Of a stretch of 49,706 bases of DNA, positions 19,646 to 26,230 are shown in pieces. The notes under the pieces are model-generated. The model saw only the letters and a program-made list of their open reading frames with translations, was not told where the DNA came from and did no database searches. Source of the DNA: Bacteroidales bacterium (GTDB lineage: Bacteria; Bacteroidota; Bacteroidia; Bacteroidales; UBA3824); NCBI GenBank assembly GCA_024413595.1, contig JAKSUC010000020.1, positions 1 to 49,706 on the forward strand. Direction: 5' to 3'. The translations under genes were made by a program, and so were the position numbers. Each line of letters opens with the position of its first letter. Positions within the stretch are counted from its first letter, which is position 1.

Positions 19646-20797
19646 ATGACACCTGAAACCGGTTCTAAATTATTTGACATAGCATATCCTCTATTTCAAC
19701 GTATATCAAACGATGACTTTGAATACGTATATCGTGGATATTTCACTCATAATATCACAAAAAAGATATTATTTTTAGCTGACACTAACATTGCAAAAGT
19801 AACATACCAATCCACTTTGCAAAAAAGAATCTACTACATAATGGTAGAAGGATTGCAAAACATTGCACGACATCAAGAAGAAGTAGCGTCACTAAATACA
19901 GAAAAATATCCTGGAATATTTGCAATACAAAAAAACGGTGAAAAATATTACGTTTCAACAGGTAACATTGTTGCTAACAACAAAATAAAAGATCTTCAAG
20001 AAAAACTTGACACTATAAATAGTCTTAACCAAGAAGATTTAAAAAAATTTCACCGCGAAATTTTAGCAGCTGGTAGCATTAGTGATAAAGGAGGAGCAGG
20101 TCTTGGACTAATTGAAATGAGTAGAAAATCAGGTAACAAACTTCTTTACAACTTTGAAAAACTTGACGACGAATACACTTATTTCTATTTACAAACTTTA
20201 ATTCCTACTGATAAAAACTTTGGTGTTGCTGACGGAAACGGCGATACACTAAAATCACATAGCACACTTGAAAGTGTAAAACAATTACACAAACAAATGA
20301 ACGAAGAAAATCTATTATTATATTTTAATGGATTTTTCAACCAAGAAAATCTTTTAAGTTTGCTTGCAATAATAAAAGGCAGAATGAATATGCCATTAAC
20401 AACCATTAAAGTGTCAAACGTAATGGTAGAAATGTTGCAAAACATAATAAAACACGGTTCCAAAGCAGAAAACACATCTGCTGGCGTATCAGGAGTTTTC
20501 TTTATGGGACAAACCAACAAAGACATAATATTAACATCAGGAAACATTATCAAAAACGAATCAAAAGCAACCATTACAGAACGATTAGAATTTGTTAATG
20601 GAATGCCAAAAGACGAATTAAGCGATTATTACGACGATATTCTTCTTGATTTTGACACAGCAGACGCAAAAAAAACTGGTCTAGGTTTTTCTGACCTTAG
20701 AATCAAAAGCGACAAACCGCTTAAATATATGTTCATGAACATGAACGACACAGACCAATTTTATATATTACAAACAGCAGTTACAATAAAAAATTAA
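19646..20797 (+). CDS. Tandem SiaB-like (GHKL-fold) protein kinase, two fused copies
   Basis: The 383-residue protein consists of two SiaB-type domains (DUF6272 family) in a row, about residues 1-190 and 195-383; known SiaB is a single domain of about 190 residues. In copy 1 the ATP-binding N-box is VEGLQNIARH (Glu68, Asn72) and the glycine loop is GGAGLGL at 149-155. In copy 2 the N-box is EMLQNIIKH (Glu262, Asn266), but the glycine loop has shrunk to KKTGLGF. SiaB phosphorylates SiaC in a partner switch. Its likely substrate is encoded 11 bp downstream. Copy 2 may be weaker or regulatory; that is inference. Confidence 0.8.
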   Translation: MTPETGSKLFDIAYPLFQRISNDDFEYVYRGYFTHNITKKILFLADTNIAKVTYQSTLQKRIYYIMVEGLQNIARHQEEVASLNTEKYPGIFAIQKNGEKYYVSTGNIVANNKIKDLQEKLDTINSLNQEDLKKFHREILAAGSISDKGGAGLGLIEMSRKSGNKLLYNFEKLDDEYTYFYLQTLIPTDKNFGVADGNGDTLKSHSTLESVKQLHKQMNEENLLLYFNGFFNQENLLSLLAIIKGRMNMPLTTIKVSNVMVEMLQNIIKHGSKAENTSAGVSGVFFMGQTNKDIILTSGNIIKNESKATITERLEFVNGMPKDELSDYYDDILLDFDTADAKKTGLGFSDLRIKSDKPLKYMFMNMNDTDQFYILQTAVTIKN

Positions 20798-20808
20798 CTA
20801 TCAAAGTG

Positions 20809-21183
20809 ATGGAAAAATTCATATTGGAGGAAACAGAAGACACTCCGGAAATAACATTAGATCCTGAACAAAACATCTTTAAAATTTCAAAGATTTCTGT
20901 TCCTGAAAATGCCCTTGATTTTTATAAACCTGTGTTGGAGTGGATTAAACAATACGCTGAACAACCAAACGCTCAGACTGTATTTGAATTTGACCTCGAA
21001 TATGTTAACACAGCATCTAGCAAACAAGTTATTCAAGTAATATTACTTTTACAAAAAGTGGCTGAAAAAAGCGATGTTAAAGTTAAATGGTATTACGAAT
21101 CTATTGACGAAGACATGAAAGCTCTTGGAAATCGTTACAAAAAACTTGTTAACGTTCCTTTCGAACTTATCGAAATTGAATAA
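20809..21183 (+). CDS. SiaC-like regulatory phosphoprotein (DUF1987)
   Basis: This 124-residue protein matches the SiaC family in length and layout: an N-terminal TPEITLDPEQNIFKISKIS strand region and the segment LEYVNTASSKQV. The threonine there is residue 68, the position phosphorylated by SiaB in Pseudomonas SiaC. I use the ATG at 20809 rather than the GTG three bases earlier. In Pseudomonas, SiaC in its unphosphorylated form activates the diguanylate cyclase SiaD. No cyclase or PP2C phosphatase is present here, so the output is unknown. Two-gene operon with the tandem SiaB-like kinase. Confidence 0.85.
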   Translation: MEKFILEETEDTPEITLDPEQNIFKISKISVPENALDFYKPVLEWIKQYAEQPNAQTVFEFDLEYVNTASSKQVIQVILLLQKVAEKSDVKVKWYYESIDEDMKALGNRYKKLVNVPFELIEIE

Positions 21184-21200
21184 ATTTTATTTTTCATATT

Positions 21201-21256
21201 TATACAAAAAAACAATATAATACTCGTAAAAGAGTATTATATTGTTTTTTTGTATA
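21201..21256. terminator. Strong bidirectional hairpin after the SiaB/SiaC pair
   Basis: Two perfectly complementary 25-base arms (21201-21225 and 21232-21256) enclose a six-base GTAAAA loop. The right arm contains an internal run of seven T, so it can act as an intrinsic terminator in both directions. Confidence 0.85.
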
Positions 21257-21542
21257 AGATAATTTATTTATATTATTTACACATCAATTTTCAATTCTTC
21301 TTTGTAATGTCAACTTCTAGTATATTAATTATTTCTATTACATTACTTTTAATTGTATTTCTTATTACTGCATTCTTTTAAATTTTATTAAAAAAAAAAA
21401 AATTATTATATCAAACATTTCATATTTTTTGAAATTTTCATAATTTCGTAATTACGAAAATTCACAATTACGATATATCGATATGTCGAAATATCGATAT
21501 TTAATATTTAATAATTAATATTGCTTTTACTCAAAAAAGCAA
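21257..21542. repeat. AT-rich region with a cluster of short perfect palindromes
   Basis: No gene. Palindromes are TTTCGTAATTACGAAA (21444-21459) and ATATCGATAT twice (21475-21484 and 21491-21500). A 10-bp-stem hairpin follows (21519-21528 with 21535-21544, TATTGCTTTT/AAAAGCAATA), and its right arm overlaps the -7 element of the next gene by two bases. They may be operators. Confidence 0.5.
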
Positions 21543-21550
21543 TAATTTTG
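21543..21550 (+). promoter_or_regulatory. -7 element TAATTTTG just upstream of the start codon
   Basis: It matches TAnnTTTG, with TTG at 21521-21523 at 19-bp spacing as -33. The ATG is at 21558, only 7 bases downstream, so the transcript would be leaderless or nearly so. Confidence 0.6.
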
Positions 21551-21557
21551 CAATATT

Positions 21558-22295
21558 ATGGAAATAAAAGTTTCTGGATATTATTGGTTAGACTCATGGA
21601 TTATGGCTAACATTATTCAATTAGCCACGCAAGAATTTTGTAGTAATTATCTAAACTACAAAAACGATCCTTGTGGACGTCAATATGACCAAATGACGCA
21701 AGCTGCACGTTCCGGACAAGCAAACATAGCCGAAGGGAACTCTCGTCACAACACTTCTCGCGAAACTGAAATGAAACTAACCGACGTTGCTCGGGCAAGT
21801 TTTTCTGAATTAGCAAGTGATTATTTTAATTGGTTGATTAAAAACGGCGTTGCGCCTTGGTCTAATAAATCTGAAGAATTCAAAATTGTCAGTTATATTC
21901 AATTAGACCGACCTACATATAAAGACGACGTTCAACATTTGAGTGCTCTTCATATTCTAACTCAAAAATCTAAATATTCTGAATGGCTATCTTCTACTGA
22001 TTCAATAAAAACTGCAAATTGCATATTAATATTATGTAACAGAACTATATTAATGCTTAACAAACAATTACAATATCAACTTGAATCTTTTAAACAAGAA
22101 GGAGGCTTTTCGGAAACGTTAACCGCAGAAAGATTATCATTCAAAGTTCAACAAGAACAACAAACGGGTGCTCCTACGTGTCCAAAGTGTGGAAAACCTA
22201 TGATTAAACGTATTTGTAAACGTGGGGGTAATATTGGTAATTCGTTTTGGAGTTGCTCGGCTTACCCTGAATGTAATGGTTCTCGCAAATGTTAG
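21558..22295 (+). CDS. Four-helix-bundle suffix-domain protein with C-terminal zinc ribbon
   Basis: The 245-residue protein begins like the four-helix-bundle (23S rRNA intervening sequence-type) family: QLATQEFCSNYL, then QMTQAARSGQANIAEGNSRHNTSRETEMKL. It continues into the longer suffix form found in Bacteroidota. Residues about 208-245 form a topoisomerase I-type C4 zinc ribbon (CPKCGKPMIKR...CSAYPECNG). The zinc ribbon suggests nucleic-acid binding, but no function is established. It is a lone gene with its own promoter and palindromes. Confidence 0.8.
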   Translation: MEIKVSGYYWLDSWIMANIIQLATQEFCSNYLNYKNDPCGRQYDQMTQAARSGQANIAEGNSRHNTSRETEMKLTDVARASFSELASDYFNWLIKNGVAPWSNKSEEFKIVSYIQLDRPTYKDDVQHLSALHILTQKSKYSEWLSSTDSIKTANCILILCNRTILMLNKQLQYQLESFKQEGGFSETLTAERLSFKVQQEQQTGAPTCPKCGKPMIKRICKRGGNIGNSFWSCSAYPECNGSRKC

Positions 22296-22390
22296 AAAAT
22301 CTCAACCCACTCACACTTACTTCTTTCCCTTATTATTTCGATTTTTTTGAATTGATGCCCACTTTTTCATTTCTTTATTGGTGGCGTCCA

Positions 22391-22672
22391 CTAGTTTATT
22401 TTCTTGATTATTATAATAGATTTGGTATACGCGTAACAAACTTTAATATCCTTCAAATAAAAATATAACCTCTTCGCGATTGTCTTTGGCATTGGTTTTT
22501 CCATTGTTGAGGTTGGCACGGGTTGCATTCTATCTAATATTTGAAGTATAAAAGAGGTTTTAGTTTTTGAATTACACTTACAAATATTATCGATCATTGA
22601 ATGAAGTTTTTCTAATGGCATTCGTCCCACGAGTAAACCATTTTTGTCCGGCAAATTTGGGATAAAATTCAT
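22391..22672 (-). CDS. Unrecognised small ORF (93 aa), doubtful
   Basis: I do not recognise it. The N-terminal two thirds (MNFIPNLPDKNGLLVGRMPL, then EKLHSMIDNICKC) read like real protein, while the end (YTKSIIIIKKIN) is AT-driven. It has a TAAATTTTA-like element upstream and lies alone between a zinc-ribbon gene and a terminator. It could be a small gene, a remnant, or chance. Confidence 0.3.
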   Translation of the reverse strand: MNFIPNLPDKNGLLVGRMPLEKLHSMIDNICKCNSKTKTSFILQILDRMQPVPTSTMEKPMPKTIAKRLYFYLKDIKVCYAYTKSIIIIKKIN

Positions 22673-22903
22673 AATTTCAAATTAATGTTTATTAAAGGTT
22701 CTGACCTAAAATTTAGTCAAAAAAGTGATGTTGAAATTACAATAATGCCAATTTTTGCCCAAAATATTAGAATTTTTAAGCAACTTTATCAATTAAAAAC
22801 CAATATTTAGATAAATCATAAAAACAAAAGCTTAAAATAAAAGCGGAATAATCAAGTGTAATAAAATATTTAACAAATATAGATTACATTTTAAGAAAAG
22901 ACA
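22673..22903. other. Intergenic, no gene seen
   Basis: AT-rich, no open frame or strong repeat recognised apart from possible promoter sequence for the small minus-strand ORF. Confidence 0.5.
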
Positions 22904-22926
22904 TAAAAAAAGCGGATTAACCCGCC
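22904..22926 (-). terminator. Intrinsic terminator of the LEDWM-repeat gene
   Basis: Read on the minus strand: stem GCGG...CCGC around GTTAAT, followed directly by seven T. This is the third hairpin after the gene's stop codon. Confidence 0.75.
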
Positions 22927-22932
22927 TACCAT

Positions 22933-22979
22933 CATTCGATTCCCCTTTGGAACCGAATGTTACTCAACCCATTGTTGAG
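22933..22979 (-). other. Two further hairpins in the 3' UTR of the LEDWM-repeat gene
   Basis: 22933-22959: CATTCG/CGAATG plus TTCC/GGAA with one A-C mismatch. 22963-22979: CTCAAC/GTTGAG around CCATT. With the terminator they make three stem-loops in about 75 bases after the stop. Confidence 0.55.
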
Positions 22980-22996
22980 ATTTAATTTAAAAGTTT

Positions 22997-23503
22997 TTAA
23001 AACATCCAATCTTCTAATTCTAATTCAGCTTCGTTGAAATCTTCAACTTGAGTCATCCAATCTTCAATAACTAATTGACTTTCGCAATTGATTTCAGATT
23101 CCATCATCCAATCTTCAATGTTTAATGCAGTTTCGTTGTTTGTTTCAGCATTTAACATCCAATCTTCTAATTGAATTTGATTTTCAACAAGAGCATCTTC
23201 AGAAGTAAACATCCAATCTTCTACGTTGAGAGCGATTTCTTCATTTTCTTTTTCAACAAACATCCAACTTTCAAGATTTAAAACGTTTTCGTTGTTTTCA
23301 ACTTCAACATTCATCATCCAAGGTTCAATGTTTAATTCACTTTCAACCATTTCTTCTTCAACTTCTTCAGGCATTACATTAGCCTTTTCGATGTTAAATT
23401 TTAAAGTGTCAGTGTCAACGCAATAAGTTGTAGCTGGATTGATAATTGCAACGCTGAGCATAACGGCCGTTGCTAAAAACTTCTTGTTCATCATTTTCAT
23501 CAT
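22997..23503 (-). CDS. Secreted acidic protein with seven 'LEDWM' repeats
   Basis: The 168-residue protein has a signal peptide (about residues 1-28, KKFLATAVMLSVAIINPATTYC). The rest is seven copies of a 17-19-residue unit whose constant core is hydrophobic-x-(I/L/V)-E-x-W-M: LNIEPWM, LNLESWM, LNVEDWM, IQLEDWM, LNIEDWM, LVIEDWM and LELEDWM. Spacers are Glu/Asn-rich, and the protein ends one residue after the last WM. I know no characterised function. Several ATGs lie at the start (23503, 23500, 23494, 23491); the most upstream is given. It has its own terminator and a 3' UTR with three hairpins. Confidence 0.85.
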   Translation of the reverse strand: MMKMMNKKFLATAVMLSVAIINPATTYCVDTDTLKFNIEKANVMPEEVEEEMVESELNIEPWMMNVEVENNENVLNLESWMFVEKENEEIALNVEDWMFTSEDALVENQIQLEDWMLNAETNNETALNIEDWMMESEINCESQLVIEDWMTQVEDFNEAELELEDWMF

Positions 23504-24006
23504 TTTGCTCTAAATTAATTTAACCTCTTATATTTACTATTTTTAATCTCTTAATTAATTATCAGCTTTCTTTCAAAGAACTTTCTGATATAGTAAACGT
23601 CTTTGCTCACTTATTGTTTCTAAACTGATGTTGATTTCATTATTTTTTAATTCTTATTCATTTTGTTCATATTAGAACAATGTTTAATAAATGTATTTTT
23701 AACACTTATTTTTATTATCATTAAAAATACTGATAATCAGTTTAGATTGTTAAATTATTTCTCAAAGAACGTATTGCAAAATTTTCGAATTTGTTTGTGG
23801 CTTGTTTTAATAAGTCACTTTCCTTTTGTTTTGCACTACAAAGGTAAAACGATATTTTTTCTTACTAAAGCTTTTTTAATTAAATATCCGTTAATTAATG
23901 GTAAACATAAAATATTATAACATGTAGTGAATTATATTGATTATTACCTATTGTTTTTTGTTGTTAATTTATCTGTTATTTTGTTTTATATGATTTAGAT
24001 ATTTTG
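23504..24006. other. Long intergenic region upstream of the LEDWM-repeat gene
   Basis: No convincing gene in about 500 bases. It holds a minus-strand -7 candidate at 23839-23846, which would give a leader of about 330 nt, and a small hairpin at 23663-23680 (TTGTTC/GAACAA). An 85-codon plus-strand frame at 23663 begins inside that hairpin and looks like chance. Confidence 0.5.
23839..23846 (-). promoter_or_regulatory. Candidate -7 element for the LEDWM-repeat gene
   Basis: On the minus strand it reads TACCTTTG, a perfect TAnnTTTG. No good -33 TTTG lies at the right distance, and the implied leader of about 330 nt is long. Confidence 0.4.
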
Positions 24007-24014
24007 TATATTTG
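24007..24014 (+). promoter_or_regulatory. -7 element TATATTTG for the lipoprotein gene
   Basis: Matches TAnnTTTG, 45 bp before the ATG at 24059. TTTG at 23980-23983 is a possible -33 element at slightly long spacing. Confidence 0.5.
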
Positions 24015-24058
24015 AAAAATATAGAATTGAATTATCTGATAATTATAAAAATCTAGTT

Positions 24059-24685
24059 ATGAATAAAATAGTAAATAAACTTTTTCTATTAAGTTTAGTG
24101 TTAACAATGATGTCTTGTGGAACAACTCCAAAAGAAGTAAATATTAATGAAATTAACAAAGTGCTTACTTCATTAGCCGAAGTTTATACAGCCGAATTTG
24201 ATAATAATGGACCTGACGATGTAACAAAGATTGATTATTCGGTTCGACACCTTTATATTATGTATCCTCAAAAATTTGTTATTGATCAAAATTCTCCTTT
24301 TATAAAGATTAATGAATCTGAGGTTAATAATGCCGTTCAAGAAATATTTTTAACTCCTATATCAGAACCTCAAAACACAAACGAAATTGATTATAAAAAT
24401 AATTTTTATCAATTTATGCCTTCTACAAGTGATATTAAAACTTTTTGTATTGTTGATAAAATAGAAAAACAAGTTGGTGATACAGTTAATGTTTCTGCGT
24501 GTGTTTATTCTGTTGATATCAATTGGAAAGGCGATATTAATAATAAATCACAATGGCAAACTATTGATTCAGAAAATATTCCTACTGTTTATAAAGAATT
24601 AAAAGCACGATTATTAATCACTGATGATAATAAATATAAGGTGTTGGAATATGGAAATATTAATAATAGCGAATTTGAATTATAA
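24059..24685 (+). CDS. Uncharacterised lipoprotein
   Basis: The 208-residue protein has a clear lipoprotein signal (LFLLSLVLTMMSC, lipidated Cys20) and then a soluble domain that I do not recognise. Visible features are a conserved-looking YSVRHLYIMYPQKF segment and a beta-rich C-terminal half (TFCIVDKIEKQVGDTVNVSA, ARLLITDDNKYKVLEYG). It is monocistronic, with its own promoter, and ends at a convergent terminator. Confidence 0.8.
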   Translation: MNKIVNKLFLLSLVLTMMSCGTTPKEVNINEINKVLTSLAEVYTAEFDNNGPDDVTKIDYSVRHLYIMYPQKFVIDQNSPFIKINESEVNNAVQEIFLTPISEPQNTNEIDYKNNFYQFMPSTSDIKTFCIVDKIEKQVGDTVNVSACVYSVDINWKGDINNKSQWQTIDSENIPTVYKELKARLLITDDNKYKVLEYGNINNSEFEL

Positions 24686-24694
24686 TAATTAATA

Positions 24695-24739
24695 ATTAAG
24701 ATTTAAAAGATTTTGATTATAAATCTTTTAAATCTTAAT
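24695..24739. terminator. Bidirectional terminator between convergent genes
   Basis: Perfect 19-bp arms at 24695-24713 and 24721-24739 around a TGATTAT loop. It serves the lipoprotein gene (+) and the metallo-hydrolase gene (-). Confidence 0.8.
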
Positions 24740-24756
24740 ATTTGAATAAAAAGTAA

Positions 24757-25518
24757 TTAAAAATTAAGTTTTAACCCATCAAAAGCTAAATAAACATTCT
24801 TAGGCAAAGAATCTTGCACTTGAGAATGAAACCCCATTTGATGTCCAATATGAGTAAGATATGCTTGTTTTGGATTTACTATTTTTATAATATCTAAGGC
24901 TTGAGCAAGTGTAAAATGTGATAAATGCTCTTTTTTTCTTAAAGCATTGATAACAAATACATCAGAACCTATAATTTTATTTATTTCAGATTCTTCTAAA
25001 AAACTAGCATCAGTTAAATAAGTAAAATTATTGATTCTAAAACCTAAAATAGGCATTTTATAATGCAATGCTTTAATAGGAATAATTTTAACATCATCAA
25101 AATAAAAAGGTTGGTCGCCAACAGTAAAAAGCTTAATATTAGGGACACCAGGATATTTAGGTTCTTTAAAACAATAATAAAATTCTTTATTAATCTGTTC
25201 AATAGTGTTAGAATTAGCATAAACAGGCATCACTTTGTCTTGAATAAAATTAAAAGCTCTAATATCATCAAGACCAGAAAGATGATCTCTATGAGGATGA
25301 GTAATCAAGACAGCGTCAAGTTTATCAACCTTAGCTCTTAAAAGTTGCGATCTAAAATCAGGTCCAGTGTCAATAATAAAATTTTTGTTATTCACCTTAA
25401 TAAAAATAGAACTTCTCATACGCTTATCTCTAAAATCAAGAGAATTGCAAACAGGACACTTACAGCCAATAATAGGCACACCTTGAGATGTGCCAGTACC
25501 TAAAAATTCAATTTCCAC
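24757..25518 (-). CDS. MBL-fold metallo-hydrolase, PhnP-like cyclic phosphodiesterase family
   Basis: With the GTG start at 25518 the protein is 253 residues and begins VEIEFLGTGTSQGVPIIGC, exactly where this family begins. The cysteines in CKCPVC form the structural zinc site of PhnP-like enzymes. HPHRDH at residues 74-79 is the catalytic metal motif, and LTHIGH supplies later ligands. The family hydrolyses cyclic phosphodiesters such as phosphoribosyl 1,2-cyclic phosphate; the substrate here is unknown. The frame stays open to 26022, but that part is hydrophobic noise overlapping another gene. A TATTTTTG promoter element lies 24 bp before the GTG. Confidence 0.88.
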   Translation of the reverse strand: MEIEFLGTGTSQGVPIIGCKCPVCNSLDFRDKRMRSSIFIKVNNKNFIIDTGPDFRSQLLRAKVDKLDAVLITHPHRDHLSGLDDIRAFNFIQDKVMPVYANSNTIEQINKEFYYCFKEPKYPGVPNIKLFTVGDQPFYFDDVKIIPIKALHYKMPILGFRINNFTYLTDASFLEESEINKIIGSDVFVINALRKKEHLSHFTLAQALDIIKIVNPKQAYLTHIGHQMGFHSQVQDSLPKNVYLAFDGLKLNF

Positions 25519-25541
25519 AATATATGATTTAAAAGTTAACG

Positions 25542-25549
25542 CAAAAATA
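25542..25549 (-). promoter_or_regulatory. -7 element TATTTTTG for the MBL hydrolase
   Basis: Minus strand, matches TAnnTTTG with TTTG at 25574-25571 about 21 bp upstream. It supports the GTG start at 25518. Confidence 0.6.
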
Positions 25550-25620
25550 CAAAAACAAAAAATATAAGAACAAACAAAAAAAAAAATTCTAAAAAAAAGT
25601 TGTTGAATTATTTTTTTTAT

Positions 25621-25628
25621 TAATTTTG
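25621..25628 (+). promoter_or_regulatory. -7 element TAATTTTG for the small membrane protein
   Basis: Perfect TAnnTTTG with TTG at 25600-25602 at 18-bp spacing. The ATG at 25644 lies 15 bp downstream, so the leader is very short. Confidence 0.55.
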
Positions 25629-25643
25629 TATAAAAATAAAAAA

Positions 25644-26117
25644 ATGATGACGGCAACAGAAATAAAAGCAAAAATAGACCTTCATCGACAAGAAATCTAC
25701 AAAAAAGATATAGCATTTTTTGAAATCGACCAATTAAAAAAATATGCAGAACTATTAGAGAAAGAATCAGAACATTGTACAGAATGTTCATCGGTATTAG
25801 AAAGGCTCGTAACATTATCAGATGAATATCCACGCATGTTAAATTCAGGACGCAAAGGTCGACAAGAATACGAACAAGAAACAGAACTAATCTGGCAACA
25901 TCTTCAATCTCATGGATACAAACGAAAAGGATATACAGAAAATCTATATATATTAATAGGTGTATTGCTAGGAATAATAATAGGCTTAATAAGCAAACTA
26001 TTAATAAAAGAAGATAATACACTATTATTTATAGAGTTAATGTTAGGCTTAATAATAGGATATATAATAGGAAAAATAAAAGAACAACGCTTAATAAAAG
26101 ACGGGAAAACAGTATAA
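25644..26117 (+). CDS. Uncharacterised small membrane protein
   Basis: The 157-residue protein has a charged, helical N-terminal half (about 1-95, with CTECSSVLERL) and two C-terminal membrane helices, LYILIGVLLGIIIGLISKLL and LFIELMLGLIIGYIIGKI. I do not recognise a family. The ATG at 25644 is preferred to a TTG at 25626 because the latter lies inside the promoter element. The helical cytoplasmic part could be a scaffold, but that is speculation. Confidence 0.75.
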   Translation: MMTATEIKAKIDLHRQEIYKKDIAFFEIDQLKKYAELLEKESEHCTECSSVLERLVTLSDEYPRMLNSGRKGRQEYEQETELIWQHLQSHGYKRKGYTENLYILIGVLLGIIIGLISKLLIKEDNTLLFIELMLGLIIGYIIGKIKEQRLIKDGKTV

Positions 26118-26184
26118 AACGAAAAAAAATAAAATAAATATTCAAATAAAACCAAAAAACATTTCGCAAAAGCAAAAAGTTTCA

Positions 26185-26192
26185 TAAATTTG
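26185..26192 (+). promoter_or_regulatory. -7 element TAAATTTG for the OmpA/TPR lipoprotein gene
   Basis: Perfect TAnnTTTG; TTTCG at 26162-26166 fits a -33 element at 19 bp. Transcription should start near 26198, giving a leader of about 33 nt before the ATG at 26231. Confidence 0.65.
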
Positions 26193-26230
26193 CGGTAATG
26201 TTAAATACAAAAATTAATATTGTAGTAATT

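Noticed and set aside
22391..22672. Remnant of a transposase
   Set aside because: The 93-residue frame has no transposase motif and no terminal inverted repeats were found around it.
23663..23920. 85-residue plus-strand frame
   Set aside because: It begins inside a hairpin, has AT-driven composition and crosses the candidate promoter of the minus-strand gene.
25519..26022. N-terminal extension of the MBL hydrolase to 421 residues
   Set aside because: The extra residues are a Leu/Ile/Phe-rich run opposite the gene at 25644-26117; family homology and the promoter place the start at GTG 25518.
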